This document shows positions 43,732 to 54,708 of a DNA stretch of 64,000 nucleotides, in pieces. The stretch comes from Variovorax sp. UMC13 (GTDB lineage: Bacteria > Pseudomonadota > Gammaproteobacteria > Burkholderiales > Burkholderiaceae_C), in the NCBI RefSeq assembly GCF_014170375.1, contig NZ_LZZW01000037.1, positions 1 through 64,000 on the forward strand, written 5' to 3'. Within the stretch, counting starts at the first letter, position 1; each line of letters begins with the position of its first letter. The notes beneath the pieces are model-generated. The model was given only the letters and a program-made list of their open reading frames with translations. It ran no database searches and had not been told where the DNA came from. The translations under genes were made by a program, and so were the position numbers.

Positions 43732-44508
43732 ATGACACGAGGTTTCAGACTTTCCGCCGCGACCGCCCTGCACAAGGGCGACCGCCCCTATCAGCAGGAC
43801 CAGGTCGCCGTGCTCAGCCACCCCCGCGCCGTCGGCTGCGTGCTGGGCGTGATCGCCGACGGCATGGGCGGCCGCAGCGGTGGCCGCAAGGCCTCCGACC
43901 AGGTGCTCATGACCGCGCAGCAGCTGTTCGCGCGCTACCGGCCGGTGCACGACGACCCCTCCGCCCTGCTGCGCCAGCTGCTGGACGAGGCGCACACCGT
44001 CATCAAGCTCACGGCGCTGTCGAGCGAACAGGAGCCGCACAGCACGCTGGCCGCCTTCCTGGTGAATCCCAAGGGCGACTGCACCTGGATCCACGCCGGC
44101 GACTCACGCATCTACCATTTCCGCCACGGCCGGCTGGTGCAGCGCACACGCGACCATTCCTATGTCCAGACGCTGATCGACCGCGGCGAGATCACCGAGG
44201 CACAGGCCAACGTGCATCCGCAGGCCAACATCCTGCTGGGCTGCCTCGGCATGACGAGCACCCCGCCACCGGTGGAGCTCCACTTCATCCACCAGCTGGT
44301 GCCGGGCGACCTGCTGCTGGCCTGCAGCGACGGCCTGTGGCACTACTTCGACAACGAGGAAATGGGTGCGGTGCTGGCCGAACAGGCGCCGCGCGCGGCG
44401 GCCGAACTGCTGGTGGCCGAAGTGCGGCGCCGCGCGCGCGGCGGCGGCGACAACATCTCGCTGGCCGTGCTCAAGGTCGAAGCGCTGCCGGAAGAGCCGC
44501 CACACTGA
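43732..44508 (+). CDS. PP2C-family Ser/Thr protein phosphatase
   Basis: A 258-residue metal-dependent phosphatase. Metal and active-site motifs are in order: DRPYQQDQ (N-terminal), VIADGMGGRSGG, WIHAGDSRIYHF, LLLACSDGLWHYF and GGGDNISLAVL. There is no membrane segment or extra domain, so it is a stand-alone cytoplasmic PP2C. The likely substrates are proteins phosphorylated by a Hanks-type kinase; no such kinase is in the window. It is convergent with the Trp-rich gene (7 bases). Confidence 0.93.
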   Translation: MTRGFRLSAATALHKGDRPYQQDQVAVLSHPRAVGCVLGVIADGMGGRSGGRKASDQVLMTAQQLFARYRPVHDDPSALLRQLLDEAHTVIKLTALSSEQEPHSTLAAFLVNPKGDCTWIHAGDSRIYHFRHGRLVQRTRDHSYVQTLIDRGEITEAQANVHPQANILLGCLGMTSTPPPVELHFIHQLVPGDLLLACSDGLWHYFDNEEMGAVLAEQAPRAAAELLVAEVRRRARGGGDNISLAVLKVEALPEEPPH

Positions 44509-44515
44509 GGTCTGT

Positions 44516-44770
44516 TCAACGCCGCGTGCGCTGCCCGTCGCGGTTCGGCAGGCCCATGTTGGCGCGCTGGCGGTCGATGCGCACCTGCTTGCGCCGCGCC
44601 TCGCGCTCCATCACCTTGCGCTTGGTGTAGCCCGAGGAATCGGCCCAGGCCCACCAGGCCAGCGCCAGCGCGAAAGGCGACAGCACCAGCCACCAGCTCC
44701 AGCCGGCCACCGGGCCCACCTCAAAATACTTGAGGCCGACGCCCAGCAGGCCCAACAACAGAAACCACAT
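44516..44770 (-). CDS. Small Trp-rich membrane protein (TIGR04438-like)
   Basis: An 84-residue protein from the ATG at 44770 (AAGGGA seven bases upstream): MWFLLLGLLGVGLKYFEVGP, then a second helix with several tryptophans (WSWWLVLSPFALALAWWAWA), then a basic tail (KRKVMEREARRKQVRIDRQR). The two helices plus a basic tail rich in Arg match the small Trp-rich protein family of Burkholderiales. The function is unknown. A frame from 44818 would add 16 residues and lacks a ribosome site. Confidence 0.8.
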   Translation of the reverse strand: MWFLLLGLLGVGLKYFEVGPVAGWSWWLVLSPFALALAWWAWADSSGYTKRKVMEREARRKQVRIDRQRANMGLPNRDGQRTRR

Positions 44771-44825
44771 CGCGAATCCCTTCGGGGTTTGTCGGCATGC
44801 GAGAGGCGCCTTGTGCATGGCTCCC

Positions 44826-44831
44826 TACAAT
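44826..44831 (+). promoter_or_regulatory. Candidate −10 (TACAAT) for the cytochrome c gene
   Basis: TACAAT lies 43 bases before the cytochrome c ATG, in the region between divergent genes. The −35 is poor. Confidence 0.35.
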
Positions 44832-44874
44832 CGCCTGGCACCCAATGTAACCCAGCCCCCGAGAAGAACACCCC

Positions 44875-45180
44875 ATGAAAAAAGTCCTGTCGGCCGCCCT
44901 CCTGAGCCTCGGCCTGGCGGCGCCGGCCTTCGCCGACCTGGCGCTGGCCACCTCGAAGAACTGCATGAGCTGCCATGCGGTGGAACGCAAGGTGCTCGGC
45001 CCCTCGTTCAAGGACGTGGCCGCGAAGTACAAGGACGACAAGGGCGCGGTCGACACCCTGGTCAACAAGATCCGCAAGGGCGGTTCGGGCGTCTGGGGCC
45101 CGGTGCCGATGCCGGCCAACAACCAGGTCAGCGAAGCCGACGCCAAGAAGCTGGCGGGCTGGATCCTCTCGACCAAGTAG
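44875..45180 (+). CDS. Class I c-type cytochrome, c551-like, periplasmic
   Basis: A 101-residue electron carrier. The signal peptide ends at about residue 20 (LGLAAPAFA). Haem is attached at CMSCH (C30, C33, H34) and the sixth ligand is probably M79 in GPVPMPANN. The size and the GGSGVWGPVPMP block match cytochrome c551/c8 types that carry electrons to terminal oxidases or nitrite reductase; the partner is unknown. The gene stands alone, divergent from the Trp-rich gene. Confidence 0.93.
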   Translation: MKKVLSAALLSLGLAAPAFADLALATSKNCMSCHAVERKVLGPSFKDVAAKYKDDKGAVDTLVNKIRKGGSGVWGPVPMPANNQVSEADAKKLAGWILSTK

Positions 45181-45186
45181 GCCGCA

Positions 45187-45681
45187 TCAGAAGCGCGGCT
45201 CGGCCCCGCCCGCGCGACGCTCCAGCCGGTCTTCCAGCTGGCCCATGTGGGCCGCCATGGTGTTGTCGGTCTGGTCGCCGCGCTGGCGCAGCGAGGCTTC
45301 GAGTTGCTCGACCCGCGCCAGCAGCGCCGCATGGCGCTCGGCGTTGCGGCTCATGTGGGTGTTCTCCTGGGCCTCGAGGAAATTGCGCAGCTCGGTGAAG
45401 CGCGAGGCCTCGGCCTTGTCGGCCAGGTCGCGCTGGGTCTGCATCTCGCGCGTGTGGCGGCGTGTCTCGAGCAGCACCGAACTCTGCAGGTAGACCACGT
45501 AGGCCACGAAGAGGATGCCCAGCAGCACCGTCAGGCCCAGCATGATCAGACCCAGCGGCGCCGTGACCTGCATGAAGCCCAGCGACATCAGTACGGGGCT
45601 CGCGATCCAGCCCCAGTTGAGCGCGGCCAGCGCCGCGATCACCAGCACCACCAACAACAAGATGCCTGTTCTCAGACCCAT
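45187..45681 (-). CDS. LapA-like two-helix membrane protein with coiled coil
   Basis: A 164-residue protein. Two transmembrane helices come first (GILLLVVLVIAALAALNWGW and LGLIMLGLTVLLGILFVAYV), as in LapA/DUF1049 proteins, followed by a long hydrophilic coiled coil of roughly 100 residues (LLETRRHTREMQTQRDLADK onward). The ATG at 45681 is chosen; a longer frame is a shadow of acs. LapA proteins of E. coli take part in LPS control, but similarity here is only in the membrane part, so the role is unclear. Confidence 0.8.
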   Translation of the reverse strand: MGLRTGILLLVVLVIAALAALNWGWIASPVLMSLGFMQVTAPLGLIMLGLTVLLGILFVAYVVYLQSSVLLETRRHTREMQTQRDLADKAEASRFTELRNFLEAQENTHMSRNAERHAALLARVEQLEASLRQRGDQTDNTMAAHMGQLEDRLERRAGGAEPRF

Positions 45682-45778
45682 GCGGTCCTCCCTTCGCCAA
45701 AGCCAATGAAGACCGCGTTTTAACGCATGGGCCGCAAGGCCCGTGTGGGACAGCGGCGCGAGGACCGCCGTCGCCGCC

Positions 45779-47785
<2,007 letters not shown>

Positions 47786-47883
47786 TGTTGTCTCCTGCCG
47801 GGGAATGGAATGCGGCCGTAATGTCGGGGTTGGCACTTACGGACGACTGACGAAGACATGGTAGCGCCCCGGTAAGGGCTTCT

Positions 47884-47912
47884 CCGTACCGTCATGGCGC
47901 CGCCCCTAGAAT
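47884..47912 (+). promoter_or_regulatory. Candidate promoter for the YqhA-family gene
   Basis: TAGAAT at 47907–47912 is a good −10 lying 28 bases before the ATG; the −35 candidate CCGTAC 17 bases upstream is weak. Confidence 0.4.
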
Positions 47913-47940
47913 CGCGCGTCCTCCGCTCCCCCCTTCCGCG

Positions 47941-48576
47941 ATGTCCGCTCCCGACCGTATCGATCCCCTGAACCCACCCGTCGCGCGCCGCTCCCCGCTG
48001 CGCCCGCTGCCCAAGCTGATCTTCGCCAGCCGCTGGCTGCAGTTGCCGCTGTACCTGGGCCTGATCATCGCGCAGGCGGTGTACGTGGTGCACTTCCTGG
48101 TCGAGCTGCTGCACCTGGTCGAGGCCGCCTTCGGCAGCCAGACCGCGCTGCAGGCGCTGATCAACAGCATCGGCTACAAGACCAGCGCGCCGGTCACCTC
48201 GCTCAACGAGACGGTGATCATGCTGGTGGTGCTGGCGCTGATCGACGTGGTGATGATCTCCAACCTGCTGATCATGGTGATCGTGGGCGGCTACGAGACC
48301 TTCGTGAGCCGCATGGAACTCGAAGGCCATCGCGACCAGCCCGAGTGGCTGAGCCACGTGAACGCCTCGGTGCTCAAGGTCAAGCTGGCCACGGCCATCA
48401 TCGGCATCAGCTCGATCCACCTGCTCAAGACCTTCATCAACGCGGACAACTACACCGACCGCGTGCTGATCGCGCAGACCGTGATCCACATCACCTTCCT
48501 GCTGTCGGCCATCGCCATCGCCTACACCGACAAGCTCATGACGGGCAACGCGGCCCACGAAGACCTGTCGCACTGA
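47941..48576 (+). CDS. YqhA/UPF0114-family membrane protein
   Basis: A 211-residue inner-membrane protein with about four helices. The core (KLIFASRWLQLPLYLGLIIA, IDVVMISNLLIMVIVGGYET and WLSHVNASVLKVKLATAIIG) matches the YqhA/TIGR00645 family, whose function is not known. It starts at the ATG at 47941 and has a cytoplasmic Pro/Arg-rich N-terminus. It stands alone between acs and a LysR gene. Confidence 0.9.
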   Translation: MSAPDRIDPLNPPVARRSPLRPLPKLIFASRWLQLPLYLGLIIAQAVYVVHFLVELLHLVEAAFGSQTALQALINSIGYKTSAPVTSLNETVIMLVVLALIDVVMISNLLIMVIVGGYETFVSRMELEGHRDQPEWLSHVNASVLKVKLATAIIGISSIHLLKTFINADNYTDRVLIAQTVIHITFLLSAIAIAYTDKLMTGNAAHEDLSH

Positions 48577-48591
48577 GCCGGCGCGCGCGCC

Positions 48592-49509
48592 CTACCCGGC
48601 CGGCGGCCGGTCCCAGGCCGGCGGCTCGGTGAAGCGCTCGGCCAGGAAATCCAGCATGCTGCGCAGCGTGGCCGGCATGTGCTTGCGGGAGGCATACACC
48701 GCGTGCATGCCGATCACCCGGGGCTCGTGCTCGGGGAACAGCGGCACCAGCGCGCCCGACTGCAGCTGCGCCGGCGTGAGGTAGGTCGGCAGCATCGCGA
48801 TGCCCGCCCCGGCCTGTGCCAGCTGCATCAGGCTCACCGCATCGTTGGCCGACACGTTGCCACCCACGGCCACCGAGACGGGCGTGCCGTCGTCCTTGCG
48901 CGTGAAGTGCCAGAGGCTGCGGCTGAAGTAGGAATGGGTGAGGCAGTTGCGCTCGGCCAGTTCCTCCACCCGCAGCGGCCGGCCATGCGCTTCCAGGTAG
49001 GCCGGTGAGGCGCAGACCACCGAGCGGCACACGGTGAGTTGCCGCGCGATCAGCTGGGGGTCGATCTCCGCCGCGGTGCGGATCGCGAGGTCGATGCGTT
49101 CGTCGACCAGGTTGACGGTGCGGTCCAGCAGCACCAGGTCGACCGTCACGCCGGGATAGCGCCGCACATAGTCCGCGATCGCATCGGCCAGCTGCGCCTG
49201 CGCGAAGGAGGTGCCGGCGGTGATGCGCAGCTGGCCGCGCGGCGCCTCGGCCGGGTTGCGCACCGCGGCCTGCATGTCGCCCGCGAGCTCCAGCACCTGG
49301 CGGCAGCGCGGCAGCAGTTCCTCGCCCGCGGCCGTGAGGCTCAGGCGGCGGGTCGTGCGGTGCAGCAGCCGCGCGCCGGTCCACTGCTCGAGCTCGGCCA
49401 CGTAGCGCGTGACCGCCGGGCGCGACATGTCGAGCTTGTCGGCCGCGGCCGAAAGGCTGCCGGCGTCCACCACGTTCACGAACACCCGCATCGCATTCAA
49501 TCGGTCCAT
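48592..49509 (-). CDS. LysR-type regulator, divergent from NAD(P)-binding protein gene
   Basis: A 305-residue regulator of the CrgA/DsdC-like group. The winged helix is at 1–60 (MDRLNAMRVFVNVVDAGSLS, then SRPAVTRYVAELEQWTGARL). The effector domain covers about 90–295. The ATG at 49509 is used; a frame from 49533 is less likely because LysR proteins start right before the first helix. It is divergent from the gene at 49617, and a palindrome in the gap is a plausible operator. Confidence 0.93.
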   Translation of the reverse strand: MDRLNAMRVFVNVVDAGSLSAAADKLDMSRPAVTRYVAELEQWTGARLLHRTTRRLSLTAAGEELLPRCRQVLELAGDMQAAVRNPAEAPRGQLRITAGTSFAQAQLADAIADYVRRYPGVTVDLVLLDRTVNLVDERIDLAIRTAAEIDPQLIARQLTVCRSVVCASPAYLEAHGRPLRVEELAERNCLTHSYFSRSLWHFTRKDDGTPVSVAVGGNVSANDAVSLMQLAQAGAGIAMLPTYLTPAQLQSGALVPLFPEHEPRVIGMHAVYASRKHMPATLRSMLDFLAERFTEPPAWDRPPAG

Positions 49510-49540
49510 TCGAACGATTTTAGGAATAAACAAGCGCGAA

Positions 49541-49562
49541 TTTCGAGGTATTTCTTTCGAAA
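49541..49562. promoter_or_regulatory. Candidate LysR operator (TTTCGA-N10-TCGAAA)
   Basis: A perfect inverted repeat with six-base arms and a ten-base spacer lies in the 107-base gap between the divergent LysR and NAD(P)-binding genes. Spacing and place fit a LysR box. The region around it is AT-rich compared with the surrounding genes. Confidence 0.5.
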
Positions 49563-49616
49563 GCAGAAACCTAAGATGCGGTGCATCCCATCCACTTTCC
49601 TTCTTCTGGAGATCCC

Positions 49617-50234
49617 ATGAGCCACATCGCCATCATCGGCGCCACCGGACGCGCCGGCGGCCGCCTGCTCGAGGAAGCACTGCGCCGCGGCCACACCGTG
49701 ACGGCCATCGCACGCCAGGCCAGCGCCAAGCTGGCCGGCCGCGCCAACGTCAAGGCCGTCGACCTCGACGTGCTCGACGGCGCCGCGCTCGAGAAAGCCC
49801 TGGCCGGCCACGACGCCGTGTTCAGCGCCGCCCACTTCGCGACCGTGCCGCCGGCCGCCATCATCGAGCCGGCCAAGCGCGCGGGCGTGAAGCGCCTGCT
49901 GGTGGTCGGCGGCGCCGGCAGCCTGTTCGCCGCGCCCGGCCTCAAGGTCATCGAGACGCCCGGCTTCCCCGAGGCCTACAAGGCCGAAGCCTCGGCCGGC
50001 GGCGTGTTCCTGGAAGCGCTGCGCAACGAGAAGACGCTGGACTGGACCTTCCTCTCGCCCTCGGCCGAATTCGTCGAAGGCGAGCGCACCGGCAAGTTCC
50101 GCCTGGGCCAGGACGACCTGCTGGTGAGCGCCGAAGGCCGCAGCTGGATCACTTTCGAGGACTACGCGATCGCGTTCATCGACGAGCTGGAGAAGCCGGC
50201 GCATTCGCGCCAGCGCTACACGGTCGGGTACTGA
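49617..50234 (+). CDS. NAD(P)-binding Rossmann protein, NmrA/YwnB-like reductase
   Basis: A 205-residue short-chain dehydrogenase-like protein. The nucleotide motif is IIGATGRAGGRLLEEAL right at the N-terminus. The rest (LVVGGAGSLFAAPG, WTFLSPSAEF, ITFEDYAIAFIDELEK) matches the NAD(P)H-binding PF13460 group (YwnB/NmrA-like), which lacks a clear catalytic Tyr-Lys pair and includes flavin reductases and redox sensors. The ATG at 49617 with GGAG six bases upstream is used. It is probably induced through the divergent LysR protein and ends in a strong terminator. Confidence 0.88.
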   Translation: MSHIAIIGATGRAGGRLLEEALRRGHTVTAIARQASAKLAGRANVKAVDLDVLDGAALEKALAGHDAVFSAAHFATVPPAAIIEPAKRAGVKRLLVVGGAGSLFAAPGLKVIETPGFPEAYKAEASAGGVFLEALRNEKTLDWTFLSPSAEFVEGERTGKFRLGQDDLLVSAEGRSWITFEDYAIAFIDELEKPAHSRQRYTVGY

Positions 50235-50239
50235 CGACG

Positions 50240-50269
50240 AAAAAAAGGACCCGGGAGGGTCCTTTTTTT
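50240..50269. terminator. Bidirectional Rho-independent terminator
   Basis: GGACCC-ggga-GGGTCC with an A7 tract before and a T7 tract after. It lies between the NAD(P)-binding gene (plus) and fumC (minus) and can end both transcripts. Confidence 0.9.
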
Positions 50270-50285
50270 CATGGGCGTGGCCAGC

Positions 50286-51683
<1,398 letters not shown>

Positions 51684-51818
51684 GGTGAGAAAAGCTCCGC
51701 AATCTTGGAAAAAATGCGCCCGCTCGCCGGGTGCGGCCTGCAGTATCGCCCCGATAAGAATGGCTCTCATCTGACACGGCCATTGCCTGGGCGACTACAG
51801 CACCGTACACCCCGCGGC

Positions 51819-51848
51819 TTGACATCCATCATGTCAAAAAGTTATGAT
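51819..51848 (+). promoter_or_regulatory. Promoter with overlapping palindromic operator, upstream of proVWX
   Basis: TTGACA at 51819–51824 (perfect −35) and TATGAT at 51843–51848 (−10) are 18 bases apart. The −35 is part of a perfect palindrome, TTGACAT-ccatc-ATGTCAA (51819–51837), with seven-base arms and a five-base spacer. This is a classic layout for a repressor binding over the −35. The regulator is unknown. Confidence 0.65.
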
Positions 51849-51861
51849 CGAAGGCTTTCGC

Positions 51862-52066
51862 GGACTTGGAAGTCATGTTGATGACACTCCAAGTCCCGCC
51901 TGCACTACTCGCGGATCTCGAATCCCGTCGCGGTGCCAGGTTGTCCTCGCCGGGCCCAGCCCAGCAAACCGGCCGGATGTTTCCGGCCCCATTGCCACGT
52001 CACGCTCTTCCAGGCGGCGCCCCTCGACCAGGCCCGCCGCTCTGCGAATGAAGCATCCGGCGGGCA
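51862..52066 (+). promoter_or_regulatory. Structured 5' leader of proVWX (three hairpins)
   Basis: Three perfect stems follow the promoter: 51862–51896 (GGACTTGGA/TCCAAGTCC with an inner GTCAT/ATGAC stem and GTTG loop), 51971–51988 (GGCCGGA/TCCGGCC, four-base loop) and 52033–52066 (GCCCGCCG/CGGCGGGC, 18-base loop). They lie in the roughly 370-base untranslated leader. This could be a cis-regulatory RNA; chance hairpins are common at this G+C content, so it is a candidate only. Confidence 0.4.
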
Positions 52067-52228
52067 CTGGTTTCGTCGCCATGTCGTCTTCAGTGCCTGT
52101 CGGCAGCCCTTGAGGCTCGCCGGGCCATCGCACGCGCTTTGTTCGGGCAGCTCCATGGGCTGATGGCGTGGCCGTTGCCGCCTCCAGGGGCGGTGCCGTG
52201 TTCAACCCTCACAAAGGAGCCCCGCGTT

Positions 52229-53482
52229 ATGGCCAAAGGCATTCTCATCGACCACGTCTTCAAGGTCTTCGGCGACCAGCCGGAGCAAGCCCTGGAACTG
52301 GTCCGGCAAGGCTTCTCGAAGAAGGACATCCTGGCGCGCACCGGCCAGTCGATCGGCGTGTTCGACGCCACCTTCGAAATCCAGGCCGGCGAGATCTTCG
52401 TCATCATGGGGCTCTCGGGCTCGGGCAAGTCGACGCTGGTGCGCCTGCTCAACCGGCTGATCGAGCCGACCGCAGGCCGCATCGTGATCGACGGCGCCGA
52501 CATCAACGAACACTCCGACGCCAAGCTGCGCGCGCTGCGCCGCAAGGACATCAGCATGGTGTTCCAGTCCTTCGCGCTGATGCCGCACATGACGGTGCGC
52601 GAGAACACCGCCTTCGGCCTCGAACTCTCGGGCACGGGCAAGAAGGAGCGCCTGGCGCAGGCCGAGCTCGCGCTCGCGCAGGTGGGCCTCGCGGGCTGGG
52701 GCGACAGCTACCCCGACGAGCTCTCCGGCGGCATGCAGCAGCGCGTGGGCCTGGCGCGCGCGCTGGCCTCCGACCCCTCGATCCTGCTGATGGACGAGGC
52801 CTTCTCGGCGCTCGACCCGATCATTCGCACCGAGATGCAGTCGGAGCTGCTGCGGCTGCAGCAGGAGCAGCGCCGCACCATCGTCTTCATCTCGCACGAC
52901 CTCGACGAGGCCATGCGCATCGGCGACCGGATCGCGATCATGAAGGACGGCCATGTGATCCAGGTCGGCACGCCCGACGAGATCCTGCGCAGCCCGGCCG
53001 ACGACTATGTGCGCAGCTTCGTGCGCGGCGTCGATGCGGCGGCCGTGTTCAAGGCCGCGGACATCGCGCGCAAGTCGCTCACCGTGGTGAGCGAGCACCC
53101 GGAGCGCGGCGCGCGCGCGGCCTTGAAGCTGCTCGAGGACCAGGACCGCGACTTCGCCTACGTGACCAGCCCGACCAAGCGCTTCCTGGGCGTGGTCTCG
53201 GCCGACACCCTGCGCGCCGCGCTCGATGGCCACTCGGGCCCGCTGGGCCTGCAGCGCGCCTTCATCGCCGACCTGCCGCAGATCGACGCCGACGCGCCCG
53301 TGGCCGGCCTGATCGGCCCGCTCGCGCAGGCGCCCTGCGCGCTGCCCGTGGTGGCCGGCGACGGCCGCTTCTGCGGCGCGATCAGCAAGACCACGCTGCT
53401 CAAGTTCCTCGACCGCGACACGCCGCCGATCGAGGTCGTCGCCCCCCACGCCGCCCCTGCCCTGGCCGCCGAGCCGCACTGA
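52229..53482 (+). CDS. proV: Glycine betaine/L-proline ABC transporter ATPase (ProV-like)
   Basis: The ATPase of a quaternary-amine uptake system. The 417 residues begin with the ProV-specific block (VFKVFGDQPEQALELVRQGF, KKDILARTGQSIGVFDATFE), then Walker A GLSGSGKST at 61–69, signature LSGGMQQRVGLARA and Walker B ILLMDEAFSALDP. A C-terminal CBS-like region follows (about 285–400), which senses ionic strength in related transporters. The ATG at 52229 with AAAGGAG nine bases upstream is used. First gene of proVWX. Confidence 0.95.
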   Translation: MAKGILIDHVFKVFGDQPEQALELVRQGFSKKDILARTGQSIGVFDATFEIQAGEIFVIMGLSGSGKSTLVRLLNRLIEPTAGRIVIDGADINEHSDAKLRALRRKDISMVFQSFALMPHMTVRENTAFGLELSGTGKKERLAQAELALAQVGLAGWGDSYPDELSGGMQQRVGLARALASDPSILLMDEAFSALDPIIRTEMQSELLRLQQEQRRTIVFISHDLDEAMRIGDRIAIMKDGHVIQVGTPDEILRSPADDYVRSFVRGVDAAAVFKAADIARKSLTVVSEHPERGARAALKLLEDQDRDFAYVTSPTKRFLGVVSADTLRAALDGHSGPLGLQRAFIADLPQIDADAPVAGLIGPLAQAPCALPVVAGDGRFCGAISKTTLLKFLDRDTPPIEVVAPHAAPALAAEPH

Positions 53483-53506
53483 ATTTCCGAAGAAGGACCC
53501 TGAACG

Positions 53507-54685
53507 ATGAACGACAGCACACTGCCTTCCGAACTGAACGCGCCGGACCTGATGGCGCCGATCGTGAACCCGCCCGCCGTCCCCGCCTACGTCGACCCAT
53601 GGGAAGCGATCTCGGCCGCGCCCGACACCTCGGCCACCAGCGCCTGGCTCGATGCGCCGGCGAATGCCGCCCACTCGCTCGCGGGCTCGGCCGACGCCGC
53701 TGCGGGCAACGACTTCGCGCTGCACCGCCTCTGGGACGGCTCGCTGCCGGTCGAGGCCTGGATCAACAGCGGCCTGGGCTGGGTGGTCGAGCACTTCCGC
53801 CCCTTCTTCCAGACCGTGCGCCTGCCCATCGACGGCACGCTGAACTGGGTGCAGGGCCTGCTCACCGGCCTGCCCACGCTGGCCATGATCGCGCTGATCG
53901 GCCTGCTGGCCTGGCAGTTCGCAGGCCGCGCACTGGCCATCGGCACCACCGTGGCCCTGCTGCTCGTGGCCATGCTGGGCATCTGGCCTGAAGCGATGGT
54001 GACGCTGTCGCTGGTGCTGACCTCGCTGGTGTTCTGCATGGTGATCGGCCTGCCGCTGGGCGTGCTGCTGGCCAGCAGCGACCGCGCTCAGCGCCTCATG
54101 CGGCCCGTGCTCGACGCCATGCAGACCACGCCGGCCTTCGTCTACCTGGTGCCGGTGGTGATGCTGTTCGGCATCGGCAACGTGCCGGGCGTGATCGTGA
54201 CCATCATCTTCGCGCTGGCGCCGCTGGTGCGCCTGACCAACCTGGGCCTGCGCCAGGTACGCCCCGACCTGATCGAGGCCGCGCGCGCCTACGGCGCCTC
54301 GCCCTGGCAGATGCTGGTGAAGGTGCAGCTGCCGCTGGCCATGCCCTCGATCATGGCGGGCATCAACCAGGCGCTGATGCTGTCGCTGTCGATGGTGGTG
54401 ATCGCCTCGATGATCGCCGTGGGCGGCCTGGGCCAGATGGTGCTGCGCGGCATCGGCCGGCTCGACATGGGCCTGGCGACCGTGGGCGGACTGGGCATCG
54501 TGCTGCTGGCCATCACGCTGGACCGCCTGACGCAGGCCATGGGCCGGTCGCGCCGCAGCGCCGGCCACCGCTGGTGGCACACCGGGCCGGCCGGCCTCGC
54601 GCTGCGCCTGCTGCAGCGGCTGCTGAGCCCCTCGTCGCGCGACGCCGGCACGCCCGCGCCCGCGCTGTCCACGCAAGCGCAATGA
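53507..54685 (+). CDS. proW: Glycine betaine/L-proline ABC transporter permease (ProW-like)
   Basis: A 392-residue permease with an unusually long soluble N-terminal part of about 115 residues, as in E. coli ProW, followed by seven or so helices. The EAA loop that contacts the ATPase is IEAARAYGASPWQMLVKVQL. Helices include LAMIALIGLLAWQFAGRALA and MLGIWPEAMVTLSLVLTSLV. It starts 24 bases after the proV stop. Confidence 0.94.
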   Translation: MNDSTLPSELNAPDLMAPIVNPPAVPAYVDPWEAISAAPDTSATSAWLDAPANAAHSLAGSADAAAGNDFALHRLWDGSLPVEAWINSGLGWVVEHFRPFFQTVRLPIDGTLNWVQGLLTGLPTLAMIALIGLLAWQFAGRALAIGTTVALLLVAMLGIWPEAMVTLSLVLTSLVFCMVIGLPLGVLLASSDRAQRLMRPVLDAMQTTPAFVYLVPVVMLFGIGNVPGVIVTIIFALAPLVRLTNLGLRQVRPDLIEAARAYGASPWQMLVKVQLPLAMPSIMAGINQALMLSLSMVVIASMIAVGGLGQMVLRGIGRLDMGLATVGGLGIVLLAITLDRLTQAMGRSRRSAGHRWWHTGPAGLALRLLQRLLSPSSRDAGTPAPALSTQAQ

Positions 54686-54708
54686 AGCGTCCAGGAGACA
54701 CACCGACC

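Larger units (their letters stand above)
51684..52228. other. 545-base intergenic region: fumC/proV control region, no convincing gene
   Basis: The stretch holds the fumC upstream region, a strong plus-strand promoter with a palindrome (51818–51848) and a leader of about 370 bases with three hairpins before proV. Short frames exist (for example 51844–52113) but have no ribosome site, no family signal and poor codon usage; I see no gene in it. Confidence 0.7.

Noticed and set aside
51844..52113. 89-codon frame in the proV leader
   Set aside because: Starts within the −10 element, lacks a ribosome site, and its Ser/Arg/Pro-rich product resembles no family; overlapping frames of similar quality exist.
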